Below, in pieces: positions 1-8,553 of a stretch of 64,000 nucleotides of DNA. The position numbers and the translations under genes are program-made. The notes beneath the pieces were generated by a model, which was not told the origin of the DNA, did not search any database, and saw nothing but the letters and a program-made list of their open reading frames with translations. The stretch's first letter is position 1; the number at the start of each line of letters is the position of its first letter. This DNA is from Micromonospora pallida (GTDB taxonomy: Bacteria > Actinomycetota > Actinomycetes > Mycobacteriales > Micromonosporaceae): contig NZ_FMHW01000002.1 of assembly GCF_900090325.1 (NCBI RefSeq), forward strand, positions 5,209,001 through 5,273,000, given 5' to 3'.

Positions 1-271
1 TCCCGGAGATGGACATCCAGCCCCGGGACAACTCCTCGACCACCAGGGCGTAGGTGAGCAGCGACTCGCCCAGGCCGCCGTACTCCTCGGCGATGGTCAG
101 CCCGAAGAGCCCCAGCTCCCGCATCCCGTCGAGGATGTCGGTGGGGTACTCGTCGGCGTGCTCGAGCCGCTGGGCGTGCGGGATGATCTCCTTGTCCGCG
201 AACTCCCGGACCGTCTCCAGGATCGACCGCTGCACATCGGTCAGGCCGGGCGTCTGGGCGAGTCGGGCCAT
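1..271 (-). CDS. Acyl-CoA dehydrogenase, N-terminal part (runs off the window)
   Basis: The first 90 codons of an acyl-CoA dehydrogenase are present; the gene continues beyond the left edge. The translation begins MARLAQTPGLTD and has the all-helical N-terminal domain of the family, including the motif GLTIAEEYGGLG and then YALVVEELSRGW. These FAD flavoenzymes introduce an alpha-beta double bond into acyl-CoA esters. The ATG at 271 is chosen because GGAGG lies 6 nt upstream on the minus strand. A perfect inverted repeat (292-309) sits just upstream and may be its operator. The catalytic Glu and C-terminal domain lie outside the window, so the chain-length class cannot be judged. Confidence 0.85.
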   Translation of the reverse strand, partial: MARLAQTPGLTDVQRSILETVREFADKEIIPHAQRLEHADEYPTDILDGMRELGLFGLTIAEEYGGLGESLLTYALVVEELSRGWMSISG

Positions 272-291
272 CTCAGCCTCCGGGTCCACGG

Positions 292-309
292 GATTACCCA
301 CCGGTAATC
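292..309. promoter_or_regulatory. Palindrome GATTACC-N4-GGTAATC, probable operator
   Basis: Perfect 7-bp inverted repeat (292-298 and 303-309) with a 4-nt spacer, about 20 bp upstream of the acyl-CoA dehydrogenase start. The core TTACC-N4-GGTAA occurs again at 43896-43909 before a fatty acid hydroxylase gene. Spacing and position suit a TetR-type dimeric repressor of lipid catabolism. The regulator itself is not identified. Confidence 0.55.
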
Positions 310-447
310 GAACGCTCGGGCCAGTATGTGTCGCCCATGTCGACCGGCCAAGGTGACCGGTGGGCAGAAGCCGTGTGAAATGCTTCACCGCTACTGTTAG
401 CGTCCGCAACAGACGAGCATCCGGCAACGGCCGGCGAGGAGGAAGTC

Positions 448-846
448 GTGAGTTACCCGCCACCGTCCGAGCCGGGTTGGGGCGAGCAGCCGTACAAGGG
501 CGAGCAGCCGCAACCGCACTGGGGTCAGCAGCCGCACTACGGCGAGCCGCCGCCGTACGCGCCCCCGCCGCCGTACGGACAGTTCGGACCGCCCCCGCCC
601 ACCAGCGGGAACACGAACGTGATGGCGATCCTGTCGCTGGTCTTCGCGTTCGTGTTCTCCCCGGCCGGCATCGTCCTCGGGCACATGGCCCGTAAGCAGA
701 TCCGGCAGACCCACGAGCAGGGCGAGCAGCTCGCCCTCTGGGGCATGATCCTGAGCTACGTCTTCACCGGGCTCTACCTGCTGTTCTGCTGCGGCTGGCT
801 CGGCCTGGTGGTGTGGGCCGGCGCGAACAGCGGCACCACCACCTGA
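448..846 (+). CDS. Pro/Gly/Tyr-rich DUF4190-like membrane protein
   Basis: A 132-residue protein. Residues 1-52 are a cytoplasmic-looking Pro/Tyr/Gln-rich tail. Two hydrophobic segments follow, around residues 56-76 (starting NVMAILSLVFAF) and 97-125 (LWGMILSYVFTGLYLLF), joined by the conserved loop GHMARKQIRQT. This layout is typical of actinobacterial DUF4190 proteins, whose function is unknown. The GTG at 448 is preceded by GAGGAGG. A paralogue with the same loop ([11 protein letters not shown]) lies at 1871-2500 on the other side of the intervening dehydrogenase. Confidence 0.8.
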   Translation: MSYPPPSEPGWGEQPYKGEQPQPHWGQQPHYGEPPPYAPPPPYGQFGPPPPTSGNTNVMAILSLVFAFVFSPAGIVLGHMARKQIRQTHEQGEQLALWGMILSYVFTGLYLLFCCGWLGLVVWAGANSGTTT

Positions 847-849
847 GTT

Positions 850-1749
850 TCAGCGGAACTGCGCCTCGCGGACGCTGTTCCCGCCGTCCACCACGAGCAT
901 CTGCCCGGTGATGTACGAGGCGGCCGGCGAGCAGAGGAAGACGATCGCGGCGGCCACCTCGTCGGGCGTACCGGGCCGCCCGACCGGGGTGCCGAGCCCG
1001 TGCTTGATCTCCGCCACGGTCGACGCCGCAGTGTGGATGGTGCCCGGCGCCACCGCGTTGACCGTCACCCCGTCGGCGATCATCTCCATGGCCAGCGCCC
1101 GGGTCAGCCCGACCACGCCCGCCTTCGCCGCCGAGTACGCCGCCTCGGTGGGCAGGGCGTTGACCGCCCCGGCGGTGGCCGCGAGGTTCACGATCCGTCC
1201 CCAGCCGCGCTCGGCCATGCCCCCAATGAACGCCCGGCTGCACAGGAACGCGGTGTTCAGGTTCCGGTCGATCTCCGCCCGCCACTCGTCGTAGCTGAGC
1301 TGGGCCACCGGACGCAGCACCTCCGGGCTCGCCCGGCTGGCCAGACCGGCGTTGTTGACCAGCACCTCGACCTCGCCGAGCTGCTCCGCGACGGCGTCGG
1401 CCAATGCGGCTACCTCGGCTTCGTCAGTGAGGTCGGCGACGAACCCGGTGGCCCCGAGTTCACTGGCCCGCTCGTGGATTCGCCGGGTGGTGGAGACGAT
1501 GGCGACCCGGGCACCGAGATCGGTCAGCCGGCGTGCCGTGGCGTAACCGATGCCGTCCGGGCTGCCGGCGCCGGTCACCAGCGCCACCCGCCCGTCCAGC
1601 CGCATGGTCACCGGCTCGGGCAGGGGCACCGGATCGTCCTGGTCGGCCAGTGCCGCCGCAAGCGAGGCACGGGTCCGTCGGGCCATCCCCGGGCGGCTCG
1701 CGTCCCGACGGGATCGGCTGGGACGGTCCGCGCGCGCGTCAATCGCCAT
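850..1749 (-). CDS. Short-chain dehydrogenase/reductase (FabG-like)
   Basis: NAD(P)-dependent oxidoreductase of the classical SDR family. Visible motifs are the dinucleotide loop [12 protein letters not shown], the NNAG motif, and the active-site Tyr-Lys in YSAAKAG with the catalytic Ser position replaced around NLAATAG. The C-terminus [13 protein letters not shown] is typical of FabG-like members. The substrate is unknown. The start is uncertain: ATG at 1749 gives 299 residues with an N-terminal extension of about 48, while ATG at 1605 ([12 protein letters not shown]) gives the usual 251. The gene is divergent from the DUF4190-like gene at 1871 and ends 4 bp after the 448-846 gene. Confidence 0.8.
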   Translation of the reverse strand: MAIDARADRPSRSRRDASRPGMARRTRASLAAALADQDDPVPLPEPVTMRLDGRVALVTGAGSPDGIGYATARRLTDLGARVAIVSTTRRIHERASELGATGFVADLTDEAEVAALADAVAEQLGEVEVLVNNAGLASRASPEVLRPVAQLSYDEWRAEIDRNLNTAFLCSRAFIGGMAERGWGRIVNLAATAGAVNALPTEAAYSAAKAGVVGLTRALAMEMIADGVTVNAVAPGTIHTAASTVAEIKHGLGTPVGRPGTPDEVAAAIVFLCSPAASYITGQMLVVDGGNSVREAQFR

Positions 1750-1870
1750 GCCGCCGATCCTGCCCTGCGCCACAGGGTCCGGGCAACGCGGCACCCGGTA
1801 ACGCGTTGCCCGGCTGTCGCCCGGGGTGACTACCCTGACGGCGCAGCCAGGACACGACGGAGATGACGCG

Positions 1871-2500
1871 ATGACATATCCCTCACCCTCGGAATGGCAG
1901 GACCCGGCCCGGTCGGATCCCTCCTCCGCCCCACCGGTCGACCCGACCCGGTCGATGACCGACCCGCCGGTGCCGGCGCAGCCGGCCGGGGTGGACCCGT
2001 ACTCCCCAGAGCAGCCGGCCGGGGCCGACCCGTACATTCCGGCGCAGCCGGCCGGGGCCGACCCGTACGTTCCGGTGCAGCCGACCTCGGGGCAGCCCGT
2101 CGCCGACGCGTACGGGACGCCTGGCTACGCCGCGGGCTACCCGACGCCCGGCTACGCCGCCCCGGGGCACCCGCCGGCCGGCTACCCTCCGGCCGGCTAC
2201 CCTCCGGCGGGCTACCCGGCGTACCCCTACCCGCCGGCCCGACGGACCAACACCCTCGCCCTGGTGGCGCTGATCATGTCGCTGGTGGGCATCGCCTCCT
2301 GCGCCACCGCACCGGTCGGCGCGATCCTCGGCCACGTCGCCCAGCGGCAGATCCGGGAGACGGGCGAGGACGGCGAGGGCATGGCGAAGGCCGCGATCAT
2401 CGTCGGCTGGGTGCTCACCGGCCTCATCGGCCTGGGGGTCGCGATCTACGTCGCAGTCATCGTCTTCGCGGTGTCGCAGTCGGGCGGCAGCACCTACTGA
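1871..2500 (+). CDS. Repeat-rich DUF4190-like membrane protein
   Basis: A 209-residue paralogue of the 448-846 product. The long N-terminal tail holds short tandem repeats: QPAGADPY units around residues 38-65 and GYPPA units around residues 95-120. Two membrane segments follow ([15 protein letters not shown] and [25 protein letters not shown]), joined by the loop [17 protein letters not shown]. The ATG at 1871 has GGAG 8 nt upstream; a GTG at 1826 is in frame but lacks this. Pro/Gly/Tyr-rich tails of this sort may mediate protein contacts, but no function is known. Confidence 0.8.
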   Translation: MTYPSPSEWQDPARSDPSSAPPVDPTRSMTDPPVPAQPAGVDPYSPEQPAGADPYIPAQPAGADPYVPVQPTSGQPVADAYGTPGYAAGYPTPGYAAPGHPPAGYPPAGYPPAGYPAYPYPPARRTNTLALVALIMSLVGIASCATAPVGAILGHVAQRQIRETGEDGEGMAKAAIIVGWVLTGLIGLGVAIYVAVIVFAVSQSGGSTY

Positions 2501-2639
2501 TCCGCCGGGGCCGGTTCGTCCAGCGGGACCCGGCCCGCCGCCGCGCCGCGCTCGGGCAGGCTGACACGACCCGGACGGGCGCGCGTCGACGTACGGAGCC
2601 GGTTCGGTTGCCCACCCCGTCGACCACTGTGGCGGCGAC

Positions 2640-3596
2640 TCAGTCGGTCGGCGGGGTGAAGGTGGCGGTCCGGGTCATCCCGGCGGCCCGCCCCTTCGCC
2701 GCGACCACCAGCGCCATCTTGCGGGACGCCTCGTCGATCATCTCGTCGCCGAGCATCACCGCGCCGCGCCTGCCCCCGGCCTCCGAGGTGTAGTGCTCGT
2801 ACGCGTCGAGGATCAGCTCAGCGTGGTCGTAGTCGGCCTGGGCCGGCGAGTACACCTCGTTGGCGGCGTCGATCTGGCCCGGGTGCAGTACCCACTTGCC
2901 GTCGAAACCGAGCGCGGCGGACCGCTTCGCCACCTCGCGGAAGGCGTCGACGTCGCGGATCTGGAGGAACGGGCCGTCGATCGCCTGCTTGTCGTGCATC
3001 CGGGCGGCCATCAGGATCCGCATCAGGATGTAGTGGTACGGGTCGCCCGGGTAGTCCGGGATGAGCGCGCCCACCGCCAGGGACCTCATGTTGATCGAGG
3101 CCATGAAGTCGGCCGGGCCGAAGATGATGGTCTCGACCCGGGGCGAGGCGGCGGCGATCTCGTCGACGTTCACCAGCCCGGCGGCGTTCTCGATCTGCGC
3201 CTCGATGCCGATCCGGCCGACCGCCAGGCCGAGTGTCTTCTCCAGTTGGGTGAGGGTGAGGTCGAGCCACTGGACCTGCCCGGCGTTCTGCACCTTGGGC
3301 AGCATGACGCAGTCCAGGTTGGCGCCGGCCCCCTCGACCACGTCGATAACGTCCCGGTACGTCCACGGGGTGGTCAGGTCGTTGACGCGGACCACCCGGG
3401 TCTTGCCGGTCCAGTCGCCCTCGTTGAGCGCGGCGACGACGTTCTTCCGGGCGTCCGGCTTGGCCAGCGGGGCGACGGAGTCCTCCAGATCGAGGAAGAC
3501 CTGGTCGGCCGGGAGGCCCTGGGCCTTACCGAGCATCTTGACGCTGGAACCCGGCACCGCGAGGCAGGACCGGCGGGGACGCCCAACTGCGGCCAT
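2640..3596 (-). CDS. HpcH/HpaI aldolase/CitE-like acyl-CoA lyase
   Basis: A 318-residue member of the citrate lyase beta subunit/malyl-CoA lyase family, a TIM-barrel enzyme that uses Mg2+ to cleave or condense CoA thioesters such as malyl-CoA or methylmalyl-CoA. Motifs seen are DQVFLDLEDSVAP near residue 35, an Arg-containing strand RVVRVNDL, VMLPKVQNAGQV, the metal-ligand region GIEAQIENAAGL, and GFDGKWVLHPGQ near the C-terminal end. ATG at 3596 has AAGGAG just upstream. It is a monocistronic gene on the minus strand, and the exact substrate cannot be assigned. Confidence 0.85.
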   Translation of the reverse strand: MAAVGRPRRSCLAVPGSSVKMLGKAQGLPADQVFLDLEDSVAPLAKPDARKNVVAALNEGDWTGKTRVVRVNDLTTPWTYRDVIDVVEGAGANLDCVMLPKVQNAGQVQWLDLTLTQLEKTLGLAVGRIGIEAQIENAAGLVNVDEIAAASPRVETIIFGPADFMASINMRSLAVGALIPDYPGDPYHYILMRILMAARMHDKQAIDGPFLQIRDVDAFREVAKRSAALGFDGKWVLHPGQIDAANEVYSPAQADYDHAELILDAYEHYTSEAGGRRGAVMLGDEMIDEASRKMALVVAAKGRAAGMTRTATFTPPTD

Positions 3597-3679
3597 CGAT
3601 TGCGCTCCTTCTCCCGTCCGGCGAGGACTGCGGACGGGACGACACTGGGTGCTCGGCTACGTCACGGTAGCCTCGCGCC

Positions 3680-4519
3680 ATGACGCCGGAGAACGCACCT
3701 GTGGAAGATGTCACCCGACGGCTGGTGGTGGTCACCGGCGCCAGTTCGGGCATCGGGCTGGCCGCTGCGGTGGACCTGGCCGGCCGGGGTGACCAGGTGG
3801 TCCTGGTCGGACGTGACCCGGCCCGGCTCACCGCCGCCGGAGAGCGGGTACGGGAGGCGAGCGGGGAACGCCCCGAGCTGTTCCGGGCCGATTTCGCCGT
3901 GCTGGACGACGTACGCGGGCTGGCCGAGCGGCTGCGGGCCGCGTACGACCGGATCGACCTGCTGGCCCACAACGCCGGGGCCATCGTGTTGCAGCCGGTC
4001 ACCACGATCGACGGTTTCGAACTCTCCATCCAGGCCAACCACCTGGCCCCGTTCCTGCTGAGCAACCTGCTCCGGGACCGGATCGGCCGGATGGTGGTGA
4101 CTGCCTCCGCCGCGCACCGCAGCGGCGCACTCGACCCGGACGACCTGAACGCTCCCCTGCGCCGGTACCGGTCGATGGGTGCCTACGGCACCAGCAAGCA
4201 GGCGAACATCCTGTTCACCGCCGAGGCCGCGCGCCGATGGCCGGAGGTGCCGGCGCACTGCTTCCATCCGGGCGTGGTGCGGACCCGCTTCGGCAGCGAG
4301 AGCCGGCTGCTCTCGTGGAGCCTGCGGGTGCTGCCGTTCCGCAGCCCGGAACAGGGCGCGGACACGCTGGTCTGGCTGGCCCGCGAGGATCCCGCCCGGC
4401 TGGTCGACGGCGGCTACTACGTCGACCGGCGGCTCCACCGCCCGCTACCGAAGGCCGCCGACCGGGAGTTGGCCGCCCGGCTCTGGGCAGCCAGCGCGCG
4501 GGCGGTCGGCTGCGACTGA
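3680..4519 (+). CDS. Short-chain dehydrogenase (retinol dehydrogenase-like)
   Basis: A 279-residue SDR. It has the NADP-binding loop TGASSGIG near residue 20, the HNAG motif, TASAAH with the catalytic Ser, and the Tyr-Lys pair in YGTSKQAN. The C-terminal pattern HPGVVRTRFG is typical of the retinol dehydrogenase/WW-oxidoreductase-like branch, which acts on hydrophobic alcohols. The substrate is unknown. A TAGCCT box (3668-3673) lies 6 nt before the ATG, so the transcript is probably leaderless. The gene converges on cysN, with a bidirectional terminator between them. Confidence 0.85.
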   Translation: MTPENAPVEDVTRRLVVVTGASSGIGLAAAVDLAGRGDQVVLVGRDPARLTAAGERVREASGERPELFRADFAVLDDVRGLAERLRAAYDRIDLLAHNAGAIVLQPVTTIDGFELSIQANHLAPFLLSNLLRDRIGRMVVTASAAHRSGALDPDDLNAPLRRYRSMGAYGTSKQANILFTAEAARRWPEVPAHCFHPGVVRTRFGSESRLLSWSLRVLPFRSPEQGADTLVWLAREDPARLVDGGYYVDRRLHRPLPKAADRELAARLWAASARAVGCD

Positions 4520-4552
4520 GGTGCCCGGCCAGCCGGCTCGACTGCGGTGGTT

Positions 4553-4598
4553 GCAGGGGGCCCTTCCTCATCAAATAACGGTAGGAAGGGTCCCCTGC
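4553..4598. terminator. Bidirectional stem-loop terminator, dispersed repeat type 1
   Basis: A 16-bp stem with one G-T wobble: arms 4553-4568 and 4583-4598, loop of 14 nt (4569-4582). It lies between the convergent SDR and cysN. A closely similar element with almost the same loop sequence (one difference) occurs at 37992-38045, so this is a repeat family rather than an ordinary unique terminator. Confidence 0.8.
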
Positions 4599-4608
4599 TA
4601 CCGGTTTG

Positions 4609-5913
4609 TCAGGTGGTTTCGACGATCATCGCGGCGGCGACGGTGCGGTTGGTGGCCTCGTCGATGATGATGAACCCGCCGGTGGTGCGGTTTCGGCGGT
4701 ACTCGTCGGCGAGTAGCGGCACGGTGGTGCGGAGCCGGACCCGGCCGATCTCGTTCAACTTCAACTCGCCCGCGGTGTCGTCACGGTGCAGGGTGTTGAT
4801 ATCCAGCCGGTAGTGCAGGTCACGGACGATCGCCCGGGCGGTGCGGGTGGTGTGTTTGATCGTGTACCGGCCGCCGATCTGCAACGGTCGGGTCTCGTCC
4901 ATCCAGCACACCATCGCCTCCACATCCTGCGTCGGGGTGGGGGCGTTGTTCGGCCGGCAGATCATGTCCCCCCGCGAAATGTCGATCTCATCCGTCAGGC
5001 GGACGGTGACGGACATGGGTGGGAACGCCTCGGCGACCGGCCCGTCGGCGGTTTCGACCGACGCGATGCGGGAGGTGAACCCGGACGGCAACACCATGAC
5101 CTCGTCGCCCGGCTTGACCACACCGGAAGCGACCTGCCCGGCATAACCCCGGTAGTCGGTGACCGTCGTCGACTGCGGACGGATCACATACTGCACGGGG
5201 AAGCGGACGTCGACCAGGTTCCGGTCGGAGGCGATGTGCACCCGCTCGAGGTGGTGCAACAGGGACGGGCCTTCGTACCAGGGGGTGTTCTCCGACCGGG
5301 TGACAATGTTGTCACCCTTCAACGCCGAGATCGGCACCACGGCGAGGTCGGGGACGTCGAGTTTCGCGGCGAACGCGGTGAACTCGTCGGCGATCCGCTC
5401 GAACACCTCCTGCGACCAGTCCACCAGGTCCATCTTGTTCACGCAGAGCACGAGGTGCGGCACACGCAACAACGAGCAGAGGAAGGCGTGGCGGCGGGAC
5501 TGCTCCACCAGACCCTTCCTGGCGTCCACCAAAATCAACGCCAGATCAGCGGTAGACGCACCGGTGACCATGTTCCGCGTGTACTGGATGTGCCCCGGAG
5601 TGTCAGCAATGATGAACTTCCGCCGCGGCGTAGCGAAATACCGGTAAGCGACATCGATCGTGATGCCCTGCTCCCGCTCCGCCCGCAACCCATCCGTCAA
5701 CAAGGCCAGATTCGTGTACTCGTCACCACGAGCAGCCGAAACCGCCTCCACCGCCTCCAACTGATCCGTAAACAACGACTTCGTGTCATACAACAACCGA
5801 CCGATCAGGGTCGACTTGCCGTCGTCCACACTGCCCGCCGTGGCGAAGCGCAGCAGGTCCATGGCCCGGAACGCGGAATCGCTGTCGAGTAGCGGCATGG
5901 TGTCGGTGCTCAT
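4609..5913 (-). CDS. cysN: Sulfate adenylyltransferase subunit 1 (CysN GTPase)
   Basis: The large subunit of ATP sulfurylase, 434 residues. It is an EF-Tu-like GTPase that drives adenosine 5'-phosphosulfate formation by CysD. GTPase motifs are GSVDDGKSTL (P-loop, near residue 26), DTPGH (G3) and NKMD (G4). There is no C-terminal APS kinase domain, so CysC must come from elsewhere. The ATG at 5913 overlaps the cysD stop in TGATG, implying translational coupling. It is the last gene of the esterase-ABC-cysQDN unit and is followed by a stem-loop. Codons from about 5510 to 5810 shift strongly to T- and TTG-type codons, unlike the flanks. Confidence 0.95.
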   Translation of the reverse strand: MSTDTMPLLDSDSAFRAMDLLRFATAGSVDDGKSTLIGRLLYDTKSLFTDQLEAVEAVSAARGDEYTNLALLTDGLRAEREQGITIDVAYRYFATPRRKFIIADTPGHIQYTRNMVTGASTADLALILVDARKGLVEQSRRHAFLCSLLRVPHLVLCVNKMDLVDWSQEVFERIADEFTAFAAKLDVPDLAVVPISALKGDNIVTRSENTPWYEGPSLLHHLERVHIASDRNLVDVRFPVQYVIRPQSTTVTDYRGYAGQVASGVVKPGDEVMVLPSGFTSRIASVETADGPVAEAFPPMSVTVRLTDEIDISRGDMICRPNNAPTPTQDVEAMVCWMDETRPLQIGGRYTIKHTTRTARAIVRDLHYRLDINTLHRDDTAGELKLNEIGRVRLRTTVPLLADEYRRNRTTGGFIIIDEATNRTVAAAMIVETT

Positions 5914-6827
5914 CAGAAGTAGCCCTCCCGCTTGCGGTCCTCCATCGCGGCCTCACTCACCCGGTCGTCTCCCCGGGTCGCACCCCGCTCGGTGATCCGG
6001 GTCGCCCCGACCTCCTCGATCACCTTCTCCACCGTGTCCGCGTCGGAGCGGACGGCGGCGGTGCAGGACGCGTCTCCCACCGTCCGATAGCGGACCTGCG
6101 CCACGAACGGGGTTTCCGACGCCCGGGGCTGGATGAACTCGTTGACCGCGTAGAGCATGCCGTCCCGCTCGATGACCTCACGGTCGTGCGCGTAGTAGAT
6201 CGACGGCAGAGCGATCCGCTCCCGAGCGATGTAATGCCACACATCCAACTCGGTCCAGTTCGACAACGGAAACACCCGAATCGACTCACCCGGATGATGC
6301 CGACCGTTATACAACGACCACAACTCCGGACGCTGATTCTTCGGATCCCACTGCCCAAACTCATCCCGGAACGAGAACACCCGCTCCTTCGCCCGCGCCT
6401 TCTCCTCATCCCGACGCGCCCCACCAAACAACGCATCAAACCGATGCTTCTCCACCGCGTCCAACAGCACGGGGGTCTGAATGCGGTTGCGGGTGCCGTC
6501 CGCCGGCTCGGTGACCAGGCCCCGGACCAGGGCCTCCGGCACGCTGGCCACGATCAGGTGCAGGCCGAGTTCGTCGACCCGCCGGTCGCGGTACTCCAGC
6601 ACCTCGGGGAAGTTGTGGCCGGTGTCTACGTGCATCACCGGGAACGGAATGCTCGCCGGCGCGAACGCCTTCTCCGCGAGCCGGAGCATCACGATCGAGT
6701 CCTTGCCACCAGAGAAGAGCAGCACCGGCCGCTCCATCTCCGCCACCACCTCACGCATCACGAAGATGCTCTCCGCCTCCAACGCGTCCAGGTGGGACGT
6801 CTGGTACAGCGCCGATCCGCTGTTCAT
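5913..6827 (-). CDS. cysD: Sulfate adenylyltransferase subunit 2 (CysD)
   Basis: The catalytic small subunit of ATP sulfurylase, 304 residues. The PP-loop motif LLFSGGKDSIVML lies near residue 35. HVDTGHNFPEVLEYRD and FGGARRDEEKARAKER are hallmark CysD segments, and the C-terminus MEDRKREGYF is also typical. With CysN it makes APS from sulfate and ATP. ATG at 6827 has GGAAGGA upstream and overlaps the cysQ stop as ATGA. An internal block at about 6215-6450 uses many T-ending codons (GAT, CAT, TTT, GGT, TTG), with fairly sharp borders. Confidence 0.95.
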   Translation of the reverse strand: MNSGSALYQTSHLDALEAESIFVMREVVAEMERPVLLFSGGKDSIVMLRLAEKAFAPASIPFPVMHVDTGHNFPEVLEYRDRRVDELGLHLIVASVPEALVRGLVTEPADGTRNRIQTPVLLDAVEKHRFDALFGGARRDEEKARAKERVFSFRDEFGQWDPKNQRPELWSLYNGRHHPGESIRVFPLSNWTELDVWHYIARERIALPSIYYAHDREVIERDGMLYAVNEFIQPRASETPFVAQVRYRTVGDASCTAAVRSDADTVEKVIEEVGATRITERGATRGDDRVSEAAMEDRKREGYF

Positions 6828-7693
6828 CGCTCTTCCTTCCTGACCAGGGACGTCTCCGATGGGGCCGACCCGGCGTTGGCCGTCGACAACTGTCGGCTCA
6901 GCGCCGCCAGCAGCGGCGTGGCCAGTTCCGGACGGCAGACCAGCAGGTCGGGCAGGCGGGGATCCACCTCGTTGTAGGTCAGCGCAGATCCGTCGATCCG
7001 GCAGGCGTGGAAACCGGCCGCCGTGGCCACCGCCACCGGTGCGGCCGAGTCCCACTCGTACTGCCCCCCGGCATGGATGTACGCGTCCACCTCGCCGGTC
7101 ACCACCGCCGCGATCTTCGCCCCCGCCGAACCCATCGGCACCAACTGCGCGCCGATCTCCTCGGCCAGGTCGGTGAGGAACGCGGGGGGACGGCTGCGGC
7201 TCGCCGCCAGCCGGATCGGGGCGCCGTCGCCGGTCCGGTCGGCGCGGGACCGCAGCGGAAGCTCCGTGTTCAGCACCCGTCCCTGGGCGGGCAGACCCAC
7301 CGCCCCGGCGATCAGCCGGTGCGGGGTGGACGCGTGCCGGTGCCAGAGCGCCACGTGCACCGCCCAGTCCGAGCGGCCCTCCTCGGAGAACTCCCGGGTC
7401 CCGTCCAACGGGTCGATGATCCACACCCGGTCGGCGTCCAGCCGGGTCGGCCCGCCGCCGGCCGACACCGAACGGCGCGAGTCGTCGTCCTCCTCGGAGA
7501 GGACGGTGTCGGTCGGTCGCCACCGGGCCAACTCGGCGAGGAGGAACTCGTGGGAGGCCCGGTCACCGGCGGCCTTCAGCGCGGCCGGGTCCGCGTGGCC
7601 GTGCTCGGCGCGTACCGCGAGCAGCAGTTCGCCGGCGCGGGCCGCGAGCCACTTGGCGAGCCCGCCGTCGGACTCCGGTGGGTTGATCGACAT
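6824..7693 (-). CDS. cysQ: 3'(2'),5'-bisphosphate nucleotidase (CysQ-like)
   Basis: A 289-residue inositol monophosphatase-fold enzyme. Metal-site motifs are LSEEDDDS near residue 70, DPLDGTREF near residue 96 and WDSAAPVAVATAAG near residue 220. CysQ members hydrolyse 3'-phosphoadenosine 5'-phosphate (PAP), the by-product of sulfotransferases and PAPS reductase. Linkage to cysD and cysN by a 4-nt overlap supports this reading over a general inositol phosphatase. ATG at 7693 is preceded by AGGAGG. It lies 38 nt after the ABC permease, so exporter and sulfate activation genes are probably co-transcribed. Confidence 0.88.
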   Translation of the reverse strand: MSINPPESDGGLAKWLAARAGELLLAVRAEHGHADPAALKAAGDRASHEFLLAELARWRPTDTVLSEEDDDSRRSVSAGGGPTRLDADRVWIIDPLDGTREFSEEGRSDWAVHVALWHRHASTPHRLIAGAVGLPAQGRVLNTELPLRSRADRTGDGAPIRLAASRSRPPAFLTDLAEEIGAQLVPMGSAGAKIAAVVTGEVDAYIHAGGQYEWDSAAPVAVATAAGFHACRIDGSALTYNEVDPRLPDLLVCRPELATPLLAALSRQLSTANAGSAPSETSLVRKEER

Positions 7694-7731
7694 CTGCACT
7701 CCTCCTGCGGGATCGGGGCTGGTGGACGTGG

Positions 7732-8553
7732 TCACTGGACGGCCCGCCGGGTGAAGGACCGGACGCTGAGCCAGGTCAGGGCGGCGGCCATGCCGGTCAG
7801 CGCCAGCACGCAGACCCAGGCCGGCATGTGCGGTACGTCGGGCAGCATCGCGCCCCGTACCCCCTCCGAGACGTACGTCATCGGGTTGAACGCGGTGACC
7901 ACCTGGAACCAGCGCATCGACTCCAACCGGGGCCACGGGTAGTGGATGCAGCCGGTCCAGATGATCGGCGTGACGATCACCGAGAAGGTGACGTTGATCC
8001 GCTGGATCGGCAGGATGGTGGAGAGGGTCATCCCGATGCCACCGCCGACCCACGCGCCGAGCAGCGCCACCAGCAGGGCGGTCGGCAGGCCCTCCAGCCG
8101 CCACGGCGCGGAGCCGACGACCAGGGCCCCGAGCGGGTACATCAGCACCGCCGCGAGCAGGCCCCGGATGGTGGCGACCACCAGCTTGCCCACCGCGACC
8201 AGGCTGGTGGGGAGCGGGGCGAGCAGCCGGTCCTCGATCTCCATGGTGAAGCCGAACTCCTTCACCAGCGGCAGGGCGGTGCTCTGCAACGCGGTGGTGA
8301 GCGCGGCGAGGGCGATCACGCCGGGCAGGAAGAGGTTGGCGAAGGACCGCTCGACGATGCCCTGTCCACCGAGGATCGTGCTGAACACGAAGAGCATGAA
8401 CAGCGGGGTCATGCCGACCTGGAGCAGGATTACCCACAGTTCCTTGCCGGTGACCATCAGGTCGCGCCGGAGCAGGGCGAGGAAGACCCGGGCGGCGGGC
8501 GGGCGGCGCCGGGCCTCGCGGCGTACCGGGGTGGGGGTGTCGAGGGCGGTCAC
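7732..8553 (-). CDS. ABC-2 type transporter permease
   Basis: A 273-residue integral membrane protein of the ABC-2 (DrrB-like) family with about six hydrophobic segments. The conserved regions are FLPGVIALAALTTALQSTALPLV, ERLLAPLPTS-like EDRLLAPLPTS, and AFNPMTYVSEGVRGAML. These permeases pair with a DrrA-type ATPase to export drugs, lipids or polysaccharides. It overlaps the ATPase gene by 4 nt. Placement between a lipid/polyketide operon and sulfate-activation genes suggests export of the cluster product, but nothing in the sequence fixes the substrate. Confidence 0.9.
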   Translation of the reverse strand: MTALDTPTPVRREARRRPPAARVFLALLRRDLMVTGKELWVILLQVGMTPLFMLFVFSTILGGQGIVERSFANLFLPGVIALAALTTALQSTALPLVKEFGFTMEIEDRLLAPLPTSLVAVGKLVVATIRGLLAAVLMYPLGALVVGSAPWRLEGLPTALLVALLGAWVGGGIGMTLSTILPIQRINVTFSVIVTPIIWTGCIHYPWPRLESMRWFQVVTAFNPMTYVSEGVRGAMLPDVPHMPAWVCVLALTGMAAALTWLSVRSFTRRAVQ

